Numbered from the stretch's first letter, positions 42,869-55,010 are shown. The stretch: 64,000 nucleotides of DNA from Diadophis punctatus similis (GCA_023053685.1 JALIGW010000002.1:170214930-170278929), one strand, 5' to 3'. The notes: generated by a model from the sequence alone, not told the origin. Program-made: numbers and translations.

Positions 42869-45800
42869 AATAAAGAAAAAACAGCAGTCCCATCCTTTGA
42901 CAATAACTACAACCATCATACATCCCACCATGACATCACCATAGCAGTAGCACATTTGCAAGCCCAAAACGTGCAGGAAAAGCTTTCACTGCCTTCTGGA
43001 ATGCTAAGAGGGTAATAGGCCACTGGATCTCTACTCAGTTCAGTATGCCAATTATCCTTCATAAAACCCTCAAGAGCTGCTTATCTCAAGACCATCTTCC
43101 CCTTAGCGATTCTGCAACACATCCCAAGAACATGCTGAAGATAAATTGAAGTTAGACTTTACACAAATATCCAGTAATCCTAGATGATATTTGATGGTGC
43201 TAGGACTGCTTCCATTTGGACTTTCAAGGCAATAAAACTAATTGTGGAAACCTAAAACTATTACCTATAAAATTTCTATTGACAAGAATATCAACATTTT
43301 TCTATTTGGTTTCATACCATTATTCCTTTTGCTGCTCTTCCCTCAGTGTCATTTTCCCTGTTTCTATATTTTTTCTGGTTGAGTCATATGGAGCAATCAT
43401 AATAAGGCCAAATGGAATGACATATGTAAGGCATAGCAATGTACATGAGTGAATATTTCTACAGGCATTTCTTTCAAATTATGGGGAAATTGACAGTTTT
43501 TGAAATGCCAGGAGAATTTTCGGCTCACCTAGACTTTAAGACACTCCTGGAGACGGAGACTTAAGAAAATTTACATCTTGCCCTAACAATCTTTTTTGTA
43601 AAAAAAATTACAACTATTTCTAATTTGTTGACAACGTTAGTCACAGTACAGTCTATTTGGTTTAGCAATCAAATAGCCTATTATGCACATTGGAGAAATT
43701 ATGTCCCTTGTATGCCAATGCAAAAAACTGATTTATCCTCTAATTGCTGAACATTAGGCTTTCTGTGTTCCTGGGTACGTCTTCAAAATGCTGTTTTATA
43801 AGATGTGACACCACTATAATCTCTGAATTACAAAAGGAAGGGTTTTTAATTGACCAAGAACAAACATGGGCAGGACTACACATCAACTCATTTTAGAATC
43901 AATTTGCTTCCCACGCCCGCCCGACCCTTCCTGAGGAATATCTGCTCAGAGCTGCATGTAAAATCCAAAGAGACATTAAATGGAATAAATCAAGGTTAAG
44001 ATGCCTGCTACACCTTCTGAAAATTAATAATTGAGAATAAATTCTATTCCACAGTTCCAATTTGACTATTTTTGCTGAGTCGTACACATGATCTAAGCGT
44101 ATTGCCAATCTTCAAAAAGCTACATCTTAGGACTGGATTACACTGAACATTATTAACCCAGCGAGTGGATCAAATAAAGTAAAAATTACATAAAATTTCA
44201 CCAATGAAAAGCGTCATTCCGTTTATTGACTAAAATAGCAGAAATGAAACAGCAGAAAGCATCATGAAAAGTCTGTAGTCCCTACAGGCAATTCAACACA
44301 AAATGACACTTTTCTTTCCATAAATCTATAGACCTGCTGCAAAGAAGCTATACTTTAAAGCACACTTAAAGTTGCTTTTAGATAAAAAGTATATTTTTCC
44401 TACAAAGAGAACTTGCATTTTCTATGCTAAATAAATTATCTCTGAGGGGTACAACAATCATCCTTACGTTCAAGACCTGTTCTTTAGAAACTGTATCACA
44501 AAATGACAGCTTATGTGCGATATATTGTCCCATAAATATAGAAAGTTTTCTACAGGTCATCCATTTGGGCTAAAAGTCATATAGTAAATGTACATTTAAA
44601 ATTATCTTTAGAGAGAAATGAAAGCTGTATATGTATTGATGCAGTAAATCAAATTGTTAGTAAATACTGGAGAAATTAAATATTTTGGCTAATTTATACT
44701 AATCTAAAATCTGTAATGGCTAATTATAGATTTGCACAACATTAAATTTCAGCAAAAGAACGAATTTGCACAATGTAGGATGCAAGATAAAAAAAATATC
44801 CACATCCATTCATTCTGGGAATAACTTAAACTAAGAACTTGTCTTTTTATTCTCTACAAAACAAACTATTCTACAATGTTCTCTTTCCTATCTTGCAGAA
44901 TTAAATTTGTAACTTTTTCCAGAATACTTCCACCTTGAGCTTTGTTCCTTTCATTCTTTTGTCAAGAGTAGCACTTCCATTTCAGCTGAAGCCACATAAA
45001 CAGCGATTGAAGGCAAAGTTCAACCCGGAATGAGAAGCACTGGGGAAAAAATGAATTACACCACTTACAAGCCAAGCATATGAGAACAAAAAAAAAAAGG
45101 AAGTGGGGAAACAAATTAACTTGAGATAGAAGCATTAGTAAATGATGTGTAAAAACTAAATCAGCCCAAGTCTGAAAATTAGCAGCACTTACTAATCCAA
45201 CAAACCATTGACTCATAAATGGCATGGCTATTAATGCCTTTGATGACAATAATAAATCTGTTTCACTACTATTTTTCTGTCGTTAATTAGATTGTAAGAC
45301 CATACAAGTAGCTCCTCAACCTCATCCAGCCAAGAGGAAATATTTCATTTAGCTTAGGAGAGAAAAATCACCTTTCTAATTGTGCATCAAGGTCGCAACA
45401 CGTGGGCAGCTTCCTCTCCATTAAGTCATTTTAATTCATTGCCCTGAAACCTCTGTTTTCTCTCTGCATATAAACAAGAAAAAATATCCTTTACAAGAAT
45501 ATACTCGAAAGAAGGTGAAGATTAAGAATTTTTGCTTTATCACCGAGGTACTTAGAAGTCCAACTGTAGATAGTATGAGCATTAATTTAGCTGATAGCCT
45601 ATCCCCAACATTTTAATTGTATAATTTGCTGGAATATCGTCATATCTAGAGAAATGGCCTAGCATAGCACAGCACAATATGTCTTAAACATTCATTTGCC
45701 ACAGAACAATTCTCATTACTGTTCTATAAGTTGGGGAAATCAGGATTCCTTCATGCATGTTATCTTGTACATTACTTCTTGAGTTTATTTAAGATATCAT

Positions 45801-46353
45801 ATAGAAAGGGCATAAATCACAACTCATATCAGTTAAAATGCTATTTTGTAGTAGAACTAACTTGCACATTCTGTCCTAGTGGATATAAATCAGATTAGGT
45901 AGATGAATATGAAATAAATCTTGGGTTCATGCCATAATCCTGCATTATACGATACCCAGCTTTTGTTGAAGATTTTCTGTTGGAGTTACGTCACAGGCAT
46001 TGGTCCTCTCCATTAGTATTGTCAGTAACTGAATTGGTGAGCAAGTTCTCATATAGCAATATATCTAGGTTTATTGTCAGTTTTATAATCAGCACAGAGG
46101 ACATCCCATGGCATCATATGTTTTCACATTTATTTTATATAGTTTATCATATTCATAACTATATTCCAGAATGAATATTTAGACAGACCCACTCCCCTTA
46201 TCCAATGTCATTATGTCATTTACATTTTGTTTTTCAATAGACTTTTTTGCTTTCCAAATTCTAACTATAAGAGCTTTACTATATTAGCTGTGTCTTTCTC
46301 TGGCAATTATTCTTTTAAATTGAAGTGCTTGGGGTACTGTTGATTTAATCCCA
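42869..46353. other. Long repeat-poor AT-rich interval (possible conserved non-coding DNA)
   Basis: About 3.5 kb with no recognisable transposon, coding exon or RNA gene. 43,850-45,480 has homeodomain-type TAATTA/ATTA words (for example GGCTAATTATAG at about 44,718, GTTAATTAGATT at about 45,283) and looks unlike its repeat-rich surroundings. Conservation cannot be judged from one sequence. Confidence 0.4.
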
Positions 46354-46446
46354 AAGGTGCTTTTTTCAAGAGGCAACTGGACTTTCTGGTTTTTCTTTGA
46401 GGACGTTTTGCTTCTCATCCAAGAAGCTTCTTCAGCTCTGAAACTC
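46354..46446 (-). repeat. Penelope-like(?) conserved 3' segment
   Basis: The reverse complement contains GAAGCTTCTTGGATGAGAAG, then CAAAACGTCCTC and AGTCCAGTTGCCTCTTG, the same sequence as both arms of 55,347-55,561. Family assignment by memory only. Confidence 0.5.
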
Positions 46447-47099
46447 TGTTGATTTAATATTTCTTTTTTTTAATATTGTAAATCCCTTAAAATATTTTAA
46501 TGAAAAGTGTGGTAAATATTTGGAAACAAGATGGATCGAAGACAACAGCAAGTATTGCAGTGCAATTGGCAAAAGAAAGCTCAGGACTATATTGGTTGGA
46601 AACATGTGGAAGAGGCCTTCATCCTGCAGTGGATAGATAATGGCTAAAATGATGGTGATAATATTGTAGGGGGGCGTATATATTTATTTGTTTGCTTGTT
46701 TATATCTCACAATTATTATTTTTTACAAAAATAACTCAAGCTGGTGAAGACATCCAATACATCTTCCTCCTCCTCTTTTCCCCAAAACAACAACCCTGTG
46801 AGATGAATTGGGCTGAGAGAGAAAGAGAGAGAGAGAGAGTGACTGACCCAGACAATTCTAAACCCCCTGGATTTATTGGACAATCAGCTGTTTTTGACAG
46901 ATTGCTTACCTTGGATTTGGGAATAAGAGAGCCATCTACTGGAGAAAAAGAAGCACTACAACACTATAGCCACAGTATATTCAATGAGTTAATCTAATGC
47001 ACACGAAGTCTAATACACAGAATAGAAGCAACAACATCTGGTGAATGGCCTGACCTTGATTCTATTGTTAGAAGACAACTGGGAAATTTTGAGAACATT
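46447..47099. other. No recognisable gene; (GA)n at 46,815-46,839
   Basis: One GA microsatellite, otherwise unassigned. Confidence 0.4.
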
Positions 47100-48543
47100 C
47101 AATGGTGGGTTTTTTTTCCTTTTGATGAATTATAAAAGGAACTAATCTGCAAACAACTAAATTTATTAAAATTGACTATTGGATTATGGATTGGAAAGAC
47201 TGGAAGAATTTAGTGGATTAATCTGGACTAATTTGGACTTGGACTATTAATACCATTTAATAGAATATTTTATGAGGCAAAAGAAGAAAGGTCAGAAAGA
47301 AAAGAGAGAACAAGGAAATAAGACTTTAAAATTTGGACAATTGGGAGATACATAATTGAGGAACTATAAGGCTGTAAATTATTATGAAATAAAACGTGGG
47401 GTTTTGGAGGTACAACTATGTAATTTGATTAAATAAGAGTTTCTTAAATATTGAGATATTGGAATAATAGAAATATACTTTTTATAATCTGTATCAAATC
47501 ACTATAAAATGGATCTAGAGATGTATGAAGAAATATTGTGTATGTTAAAAAGTCTGTGTGAATACTTAAGAGATGATAAAGAGACAAAGGGATTCTTTAA
47601 AGACACAGAAATGAATGTAGAAGCTACTCAACAATTGGGGGGAAAGAGGAACACAATATTCAAGAATTAGATGATAAATTAGAAAAAGTAGGGGAAGGGG
47701 AAAATGAAAATGAGAAGCAAGAAGTTAAGAACAAAGAGGAGAAAAGATTAATAAGTAGAAGACAATTACATAACTTCTCAATTTATAATGGTACAGAGAG
47801 AAAAGAGAAAACCCGCTTTTAAAAAACACAAAAGGAAGTCCTGTGGGTGGGTGTTCAAAAAACACAAAAGAAAGAGACAAAAGGCACCCAGAAGGGAAAG
47901 TTTAGTAGATACAAAAAAATTAAAAAGAGATACAAGATTCCAAGAGATAAAAGACTGACCAAAAAATCAATAAATGATGGAATTTTAGAAAGACTAAGAG
48001 ATGAGGGATAATGAGAAAATAGATTAATAAAATGGGGAAATACCACAACTCCAATAAGTTTAAGTTAGTGGATGGTAATTTAAGACTAGGTAATTTAACT
48101 GAAGTATTAATATTAACAGTGTGTTAAAATATATTGTGAATTTAAAATATTAAGGATTAGAAATGGTGGGGACCTTGAGATATACTCCCGTGATGGATTG
48201 AATATTGTTAAAACTGGTGTTATTAGTAATTCTATACATTTAGAATATTGATGCTATGGTGGAATAATGAGTGATTTTTAAAATATTGAATGACAACATT
48301 TACTAATGGATAATAAACATAGGGTGCAAAGAAATGTTATTTATGTTTAAATGAATTAAAGGGGAAATGTAAAAGGAATATGAAATGAGACTAGCATTGT
48401 TTGAAGTTGGAAGATTAGAATTCCATGTACTATTTGTATTATTATTGTTAAAATTGTATAAAAAAGACCTGACCCAATCAATGCACTGTCCACAAAATAT
48501 GTATGTTTAGATTGGAAAAAATAAAAAAAATAATTAAAAAAAA
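47100..48543 (+). mobile_element. Unclassified A-tailed retroposon with broken Lys/Glu-rich ORF
   Basis: A purine-rich, strand-biased unit ends in a long A-rich tail (48,519-48,543). ATG near 47,510 begins MDLEMYEEILCMLKSLCEYL. A frame change at the G-run near 47,637 restores a Lys/Glu-rich frame (ELDDKLEKVGEGENENEKQE, then KSINDGILERLRDEG-stop at about 48,010). About 0.5 kb of AT-rich 3' sequence follows. I do not recognise the protein. The layout (leader, charged short ORF, 3' UTR, poly-A) resembles a non-autonomous LINE derivative. No duplication found. Confidence 0.4.
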
Positions 48544-49171
48544 GAATTAGCTCTATTAAACTGATGGATATGTTCTCTTTCTAGCACAATAATTATTCTC
48601 TTCCATTATGCAATTAGCTGAAAATGAAAATACTTGATAGAAGAGAACTGATGACAACATAGAATAACAAATAAATCCATAACTAATGAAAATAACTGTG
48701 ACAAAGTAAGCTCTTGAATACATTAAAAATTCTGATGAATTTACATACATTTTTCTATCCTTATTTTACAATAGTATTTTTATTGCCTAGTTATGATGCA
48801 TTTGCTTGAAAAATACATACAAAAGCAGACATATCCTTCAGACACATCTGCCTTTTGAAAAAGAACTAACTTCACACTAAAAAGCATAAATAGAAGAGAT
48901 AATTTGTATTTGTATTGGTAAACAGAGAGTTCCAAGAAATCAACACTCTTGTTATTGTTAATTGGAAGCTGAAGTATTTTCTAATTGTTCTTAAAATACG
49001 ACAAAAATCAAATAAAAAGCCTGTGAGAATCAATGCTGATCTGATTTGAATTAGAGAACTGATGTTTGAAGAAAATGTCTCATTTGATTCAAGGTTGCCG
49101 TTTGAGATCTGAAACAAAACTGATTCCATTTAAATCAATTTGAAAATTGGACGGGGGTTTTAAATATAAGA
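48544..49171. other. No recognisable gene
   Basis: AT-rich sequence, no motif recognised. Confidence 0.4.
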
Positions 49172-49173
49172 TA

Positions 49174-49738
49174 CGAGGGTGAGTCAAAACGTAATGCCAT
49201 TTTCTTTAGGACAGGTATAATTACCAACTCAGGAATATGTAGCATACATCAAAATGAAGCTGGTCCTCTGTGGATCACATCCCTACTTCTCAACATAGTC
49301 ACCGTTTCTCTCAATAACAATGTTCCACCTTCGAATGACAGCACATGTATCACTGCCTCATAAAATTTTGTTGACTGTTCTTTGAGCCACTTCTTCACTG
49401 CAGTTTTCACTTCCTCGTCACTGGAATAATAGCGCCTTCAGACTATCATCTCTTCGGCCCCATGAAAGAGGGTTTGAGAGGCAAACATTATTCCAGTGAC
49501 GAGGAAGTGAAAACTGCAGTGAAGTGGCTCAAAGAACAGTCATCAAAGTTTTACAAGGCAGGGATACATGCTCTCATTCGGAGGTGGAACATTGCTATTG
49601 AGAGAAATGATGACTATGTTGAGAAGTAGGGATGTGATCCAAAGAGGACCAGCTTCATTTTGATGTATGCTACATGTTCCTGTGTTGGTAATTATACCTG
49701 TCCTAAAGAAAATGACATTATGTTTTGACTCACCCTCG
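49174..49738. mobile_element. Palindromic mariner derivative (two inverted 3' ends)
   Basis: Left arm 49,174-49,430 and right arm 49,488-49,738 are reverse complements around a 57 bp spacer. TA flanks both ends (49,172-49,173; 49,739-49,740). The tips are CGAGGGTGAGTCAAAACGTA and its mirror. The right arm, plus strand, encodes the mariner transposase C-terminus (WLKEQSSKFYKAGIHALIRR, then WNIAIERNDDYVEK-stop). The left arm encodes the same on the minus strand with changes. No complete transposase remains. Confidence 0.9.
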
Positions 49739-49740
49739 TA

Positions 49741-50250
49741 TAATGGGGAAACACCCAAATGTCTTCAAACTTGCTTTTTGTTTTGCCAAAATGGACTGAA
49801 ACCAGCAGCAATAATTAAATCTAAATGATCCTGTTAAACTTTGTGCTGGGTATCTGCAAGGGTTCAATGGCAATAACTTTTGAATCATTCTATCTATACC
49901 GTTTTTTAAGCAGAAATGCAGAAAAAACAGCAAAGCAGAAGCCACATTTTTCAGCAATGACCCAATAGAGAAGTCTTGCTGAACCATGACAGAAAATGTC
50001 CTTCTCTAACTTAAACATAGAATTTCAGAGACTTTTAAATAATGAAGCTCTTTATTATTTTCTTTCATTCTGGGGCTCCTGGTATGGCATGATACCATGG
50101 AGCACTGAAAAGGTCCACTGACTTGCCCTTGTGTAAATTTTACGCCCCCATCACTGACTTGATGAAGTGCAGAAAAAATTGGAATAAGCTGATTGATATG
50201 CTTGGTTTTCCCAATAAAAATAAAACACTTATTCAGGTAATTGAGATAGA
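49741..50250. other. No recognisable gene
   Basis: Unassigned AT-rich sequence. Confidence 0.4.
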
Positions 50251-50258
50251 CTGTAAGG

Positions 50259-50398
50259 CAGTAGTGAGTTCTAAAACCTTTTACTACCAGTTCACATGCT
50301 TGCATGCACAGAAGCATCCCAGGTGGGTGGGCGGAGCCTCCCGCTGCCGGCACTACCGGTTCTTAGAATCAGTCTGAACCGGGAGAAACCCACCCCTG
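50259..50398. mobile_element. hAT-type MITE (CAGTGGTGGG family)
   Basis: The ends CAGTAGTGAGTTCTAA and GAAACCCACCCCTG are inverted. The flanks CTGTAAGG (50,251-50,258) and GTGTAAGG (50,399-50,406) differ at one base. The interior has ACTACCGGTTC. Confidence 0.85.
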
Positions 50399-50411
50399 GT
50401 GTAAGGGTGGC

Positions 50412-50468
50412 AGGGTTAGGGTTAGGGTTAGGGTTAGGGTTAGGGTTAGGGTTAGGGTTAGGGTTAGG

Positions 50469-50518
<50 letters not shown>

Positions 50519-50528
50519 TAGGGTTAGG
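50412..50528 (+). repeat. Interstitial telomeric repeat (TTAGGG)n with (GGGTGA)n core
   Basis: Runs of GGGTTA flank a block of about eight GGGTGA variant units, about 117 bp in all. It lies six bases after the duplication of the adjacent MITE. Such short arrays are usually scars of double-strand-break repair rather than active telomeres. Confidence 0.95.
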
Positions 50529-51030
50529 TAAATGCATCTCTTCTGAGCAGGTCATCATTCTGTCAGGGTTATGATACTCTAGCAATACTCCTGCATCTAT
50601 TCACACATTGTTGAGTGAGGTAAACTAGCTATAATATGCAGAATGTAAATATGAATATCAGTTCAGTATTTCTCAATCATAGCAGTGTTAAGCTGTGCGA
50701 ACTTCAACTCCCACAATTCCTCTGCCAGCATTAAGAGTTGTAGGAGCTGAAGTCCAAACAGTTTAAAGTTGCTCAAGTTGAGAAAAACTTCGCTAATTGG
50801 TGATGTTGCATTATGAAGTATTGTGGACTAATTTGAAGCCCCAGGATCACATCCCATTAGCACAAGGGAAAGCAAATTTAAGGCATATGGTTGGTCAAAA
50901 GAAACAAGCTGAGAGCTGAGAAAGTAGAAAAAGCCTAAAGCAATGTTAAGCTAAATGGGTTCTGATAAACAGAGAATTTATTAAGGTGGTAAAATTCATA
51001 TTCAAATTCATATTGCTCATGTCAGAATCA
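50529..51030. other. No recognisable gene
   Basis: Contains CAACTCCCACAATTCC near 50,705, a common retroposon phrase; otherwise unassigned. Confidence 0.4.
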
Positions 51031-51345
51031 GGGTGATGCGGTGGCTCAGCAGTTAAGACACTGGGCTTGTTGACTGGAAAGCCATCAGCCAAAGTTTGAG
51101 ACCCGAGCTCCATGTAACAGGGTGAGCTCCCGTCCTTGCCTCAGTTCCTGCCAACCTAGCAGTACGAAAACATGCAAACCTGAGTAGATAAATAGGTTCC
51201 ACTTTGGTTGGAAGGTAACAGTACTCCATGACATCATGATGGCTACATGAACGTGGATATGTCATTGGACTAGTGCTGGCTCAATGGCCTTGAAACAGAG
51301 ATGTGCACCGCCCCCTACGGTCAACAACTATTGGAGTAAAATCCA
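51031..51345 (+). mobile_element. tRNA-derived SINE, second squamate family
   Basis: The head GATGCGGTGGCTCAGCAGTT is tRNA-like with an A box. The middle contains GAGCTCCCGTCCTTGCC, CTGCCAACCTAGCAGTACGA and GTTGGAAGGTAACAGTACTC, and the 3' part has GAGATGTGCACCGCCCCCTA. It is distinct from the other SINEs in the window. I recognise the family from squamate genomes but not its formal name. Confidence 0.8.
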
Positions 51346-52524
51346 TGTCAGTATCAAGGAACCTATCACACACTTCATCTCCCACAGCCCAGCCCAGGAT
51401 TCTTATATGAAGAAATAAATTTTTAGTATTTGCATATTCTCTGTATCCAAAAGATAATAGGGGGGGGGGAATCAACTCTACCAAGTGTTTTGCAAAGTTG
51501 TAAAGCATTTTACAGATACAATTCATTGAACTTTACTGAAGTAAGTCTGCAGTTGGGTTTGGAAATCTGCTTTGAGGGGGTCATTCTATCAAAGCTTTGT
51601 TGAATCAAAGCACCCCTTCAAAGCTTTGCACAGCCCTGTTCATAATTGAATGCACAAGGTGAGGATGCTCTTTTTTTCAAATCAATAATTGATTATGACA
51701 AGTCCCCAAATACAGTCTGTCCTTGACAGCCAGCTGATTGCAGCTACAAAGATGAAAAGTAAGGTAAAATGAGAATGTGAGAACAAATTGGAGGTGAGCT
51801 AGTATTGCTTAGCATAAGAAGCATTAAAGCATCTACACAGAACTCTAATACTCAAACATTGCCTTTTCTTTTCTTCTTCTGGTATAATAGTTCCTACCAT
51901 GATATTCTAGTGTCACACCAGGGGTAAAGAGTAGATCTATCTGTTATCTGTAGTACTTCAGGCTAAGTGCAATGTTGGGCTCATAGTTTTTAATAGGATG
52001 TTAAATTTAAAATGGCTTTTCCATGATTCTGTTGAGTGTATGCATTTAAATATAAATAATGCCTGAAACAAAACACAATCAAGAGAACAGAACTGCTTAA
52101 AAGTTATTATTTCTTCCTGGTGCATTTAGGAAGATGCATTCCTGATGCATTTATCAGACACAAAATTGTGTCTGATTCAAAAACCTACCCACACTTCCTT
52201 TTCTTATCTGCTTTAAGAAATATCTTCTTTTCAAACTCCAGCAAGCTTCCTCAAATTAGATCAGGAAAAGAAATCCACATATAAGTTATATAAAATGATT
52301 CTAGTAATATTTTAACTAAAGCAAGCATGTCATTTTAACATTACCCAGTCCGTGGCCTTAATGGATTAATACACATTACACATCCTGAATATGGATATGA
52401 TCCATATTAGACGGCATATCAAACAATCAGAGGGTTTGATAGACAATAGCTATTCAATAAATAGCTACTTTCAATTTAATACCTTAATAAGGTATTAAAT
52501 TGACCAAACATAATTTTTTATCAG
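51346..52524. other. No recognisable gene
   Basis: AT-rich, unassigned. Confidence 0.4.
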
Positions 52525-52605
52525 AATGTACAGGGTCTCCTGCTTGAGCAGAGGGTTGGAGTGGAAGAGCTCCAAGGTCTCTTCCAACCGTATTATTCTT
52601 GTTTT
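52525..52605 (+). repeat. CR1 LINE 3' terminus
   Basis: CAGGGTCTCCTGCTTGAGCA then GGGTTGGAGTGGAAGAGCTC: the last ~75 bases of CR1 only. Confidence 0.85.
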
Positions 52606-53273
52606 AACTGCTAGCTGTATGTATTTGTATCAGTTACTATCCTGGTCTACCCTCATCTACTTCTCATCAGCTGGTTTAATGGGAAACTAAAGATGAGGGA
52701 GACCATATCCTGACAGCCCAGGAAAGAATGCTAGTCAGCATAATTACCTCTTAACTCTAAGTAGGAACCTAGAGATAGTACTGCTTCCATTTAGTCTCTT
52801 CGATGCACCCATTTCCAGTAGAGAGATAGTTAACTTTAAGATGCATGGCCAGCTGCATACAAATCAGGGCTGTGGTTTATGGCTTTGCTCATCCTTTGCT
52901 GAGAAAGGGAGAGAGGAAAGAAAGAAGTAAAATTGCTGTAATAAAATGTATGCATCAAAGCAGAACTAGACACTTCCCTCGATTTGTTAAATACTGAACT
53001 CAAAAGCCATCACTAGAACTTTGCTTTCAAAAGAATTGCATTTATTTTATCGTCATCCTTCTTTCCCCCCAAAATTCCCAGCAGAATTTTCTGGCTAAAT
53101 AAATTGAAACTAAATACATATCAGCTTTATAATTGTAATTCCCTTTCTGTCATATACAATTTATCCAGCGTCATCATAACACAAGGAACTACATTGTACT
53201 GATTGTGCTTACAATTCTACTTTGTAATGGAACTGGGGATAAATTCAAAATTCTTGGGGATCGTCTTCCAGTC
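52606..53273. other. No recognisable gene
   Basis: Unassigned sequence up to the L1 duplication at 53,274. Confidence 0.4.
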
Positions 53274-53292
53274 AAGATATTGACTAAATCGA

Positions 53293-53583
53293 CCAGTTGG
53301 AGTAACAGTGAAATTTTCTGGAAAAAGATACCGGCTCAACACGATAAAAAAAGCTACTGAATTTTATGTCAATGTTCTAAAGGCTGATATATCCAAGATT
53401 CCAGAAGAAGGGTGTATGAAAATAAAAGAGGAGGAGGAGGGGAAGCCACCTTCGATGGATCAAAAAGAAATAGACTCAAAAATCCAAAAGGAGTGCCTGA
53501 ATCAGATAGCTGGGGAAGAGGAGATGGAGGTTTGGGAGCAGACGGGAGACGACTTGACAAATTTGAATTTATTGAACTATTAA
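53293..53583 (+). pseudogene. L1 ORF1 C-terminal fragment
   Basis: It encodes PVGVTVKFSGKRYRLNTIKK, the end of the ORF1p C-terminal domain, then the charged tail ending LTNLNLLNY-stop. It matches the last ~97 residues of the ORF1 at 12,798-13,727. It lacks the N-terminus because of 5' truncation at insertion, so no functional start is expected. An overlapping frame at 53,412-53,615 is also open in the sister copy. Confidence 0.9.
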
Positions 53584-54270
53584 AAGATGAACTATCAAGA
53601 TACAAAACAATGTGATGTTGAAATATATTGGATGGATAGAGACTAATATGATTGTATTTTATCTTTTCCCTATCTAATGATTACTTATGCAATATTTAGT
53701 TAAGTTTTATATAATTTTGAGGTTATTTTTAATGTTGATAATATTAGATATATATAGTTTGTTGAAGATTTGTTTATTGTTTATTCTTCTTTTATTTTCT
53801 TTTTTTGTTTATTGAAGTTAGCGAATTAATTTAGAATAATATTATCTTATTAATATCATGATGAAATTTAATATTTGATGATTACTTATGTAACATTTAG
53901 TTAAGTTTTATCTTAGAGGTTATTTCTAATGTCAATAATATTAGTTTAAGATTTGTGTATTTTATATTTAGTTATTACTTATGTAACACTTACCTTGTAT
54001 AAGATAAAGGACTGAAGGGAGGAGGTAGGAGGTTTGTTTGTTTGTAGTGTTAAAGAGTTTTCTCTTTCTTTCTTTCTTTTTTTTATTCTCTTTCTTTTTT
54101 CTCTCTCTCTTTTTTGTATCTTTACTATTGTATACAAATGCGATATATTAGTACTGTATAGTATGGAGTTGAAGTTTTTTTAAAAATAGTGTTCTTTTTT
54201 TCCTTTTTCCTTTTTCTTTTTATTAACAATTTAAACTTATTATTATGCCCTGTATTATCTCTGGGAAGTC

Positions 54271-54317
54271 CGGGGGGGGGGAGGTGGGGAGGGAAGGGGG
54301 TGGGTCTGGGGGGGGGG
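54271..54317 (+). other. G-rich tract in L1 3' UTR (possible G-quadruplex)
   Basis: Several runs of 3-10 G on the sense strand, at the same place as the tract in copy 1. Confidence 0.75.
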
Positions 54318-54421
54318 AAAATAAAAATGTTTGTACTTTGGATTTAATATTTTGTTACCACTTATGTAAGTTTGTACTAATAAAACTTTTTTGAGAAAAA
54401 AAAAAGATATTGACTAAATCG

Positions 54422-54769
54422 GACTTGCTTAGCTCCAACCACGTTCCAACATCACATTCCCCGCTGCACTTGTCTGCATCAGCCATTTATGTTAACTCAA
54501 AGCAAAGAAACTAGTCAATCAGAATATGGCATCTAGATATAGAACATCCGATTCAGTTTCATGAGTTTGGCCTTTGCATCAATATTAAAATGAAGGCTGA
54601 TTGACAGGTATCTGGGTTAAGCTGCTTTGAAATCTTACAGCAATTTTAGCCAACTTCATTATATTTTATCCTTTAAACAAGAGGAAGATATTGTTGAATT
54701 TCTTTGATGGCAAAAAAAAAACCACTGGATGTCAAATTCTATCATTGATTGGTTATGTTTTGCTAATTT
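54422..54769. other. No recognisable gene
   Basis: Unassigned. Confidence 0.4.
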
Positions 54770-55010
54770 GGCCTAGAGGTTAAGGCACCAGGCTAGAAAC
54801 CAGGAGACTGTGAGTTCTAGTCCCGCTTTTGGCATGAAATCCGATTGGATGACTTTGAACCAATTATTCTCTCTCAGGCCAAACCACCTCACAGGGTTGT
54901 TGTTGTTGTGGGTAAACTAGCAGGAGAAAGGAATATTGGCTATATTCATTGCCTTGGGTTATTTATAAAAATTAAAAAGACAGGATAAAACTAAATAAAG
55001 AAATAAAGCT
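54770..55010 (+). mobile_element. Sauria-type SINE with Bov-B-like 3' end
   Basis: The head TTTGGCCTAGAGGTTAAGGC, B-box-like GAGTTCTAGTCCC, CCACCTCACAGGGTTGTTGT and CTTGGGTTATTTATAAAAAT match the copy at 42,637. A-rich tail. Confidence 0.85.

Larger units (their letters stand above)
53292..54403 (+). mobile_element. ORF1-only L1 retrotransposon, 5'-truncated copy
   Basis: A 1.11 kb insertion with an 18 bp duplication, AAGATATTGACTAAATCG, at 53,274-53,291 and 54,404-54,421, and an A-tail at 54,396-54,405. It starts inside ORF1 at the PVGV motif and passes directly from the ORF1 stop (53,583) to the same 3' UTR as the copy at 11,964, including the G-rich tract and the final ACTAATAAAACTTTTTTGAG. 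The two are alignable throughout, with scattered substitutions and indels. Separate duplications prove separate insertion events. Confidence 0.92.

Noticed and set aside
50412..50528. CRISPR-like regular repeat
   Set aside because: Contiguous 6 bp telomeric units without spacers in a vertebrate genome.
50292..50585. Asn-Pro/His-Pro repeat protein
   Set aside because: Antisense translation of the interstitial telomere array.
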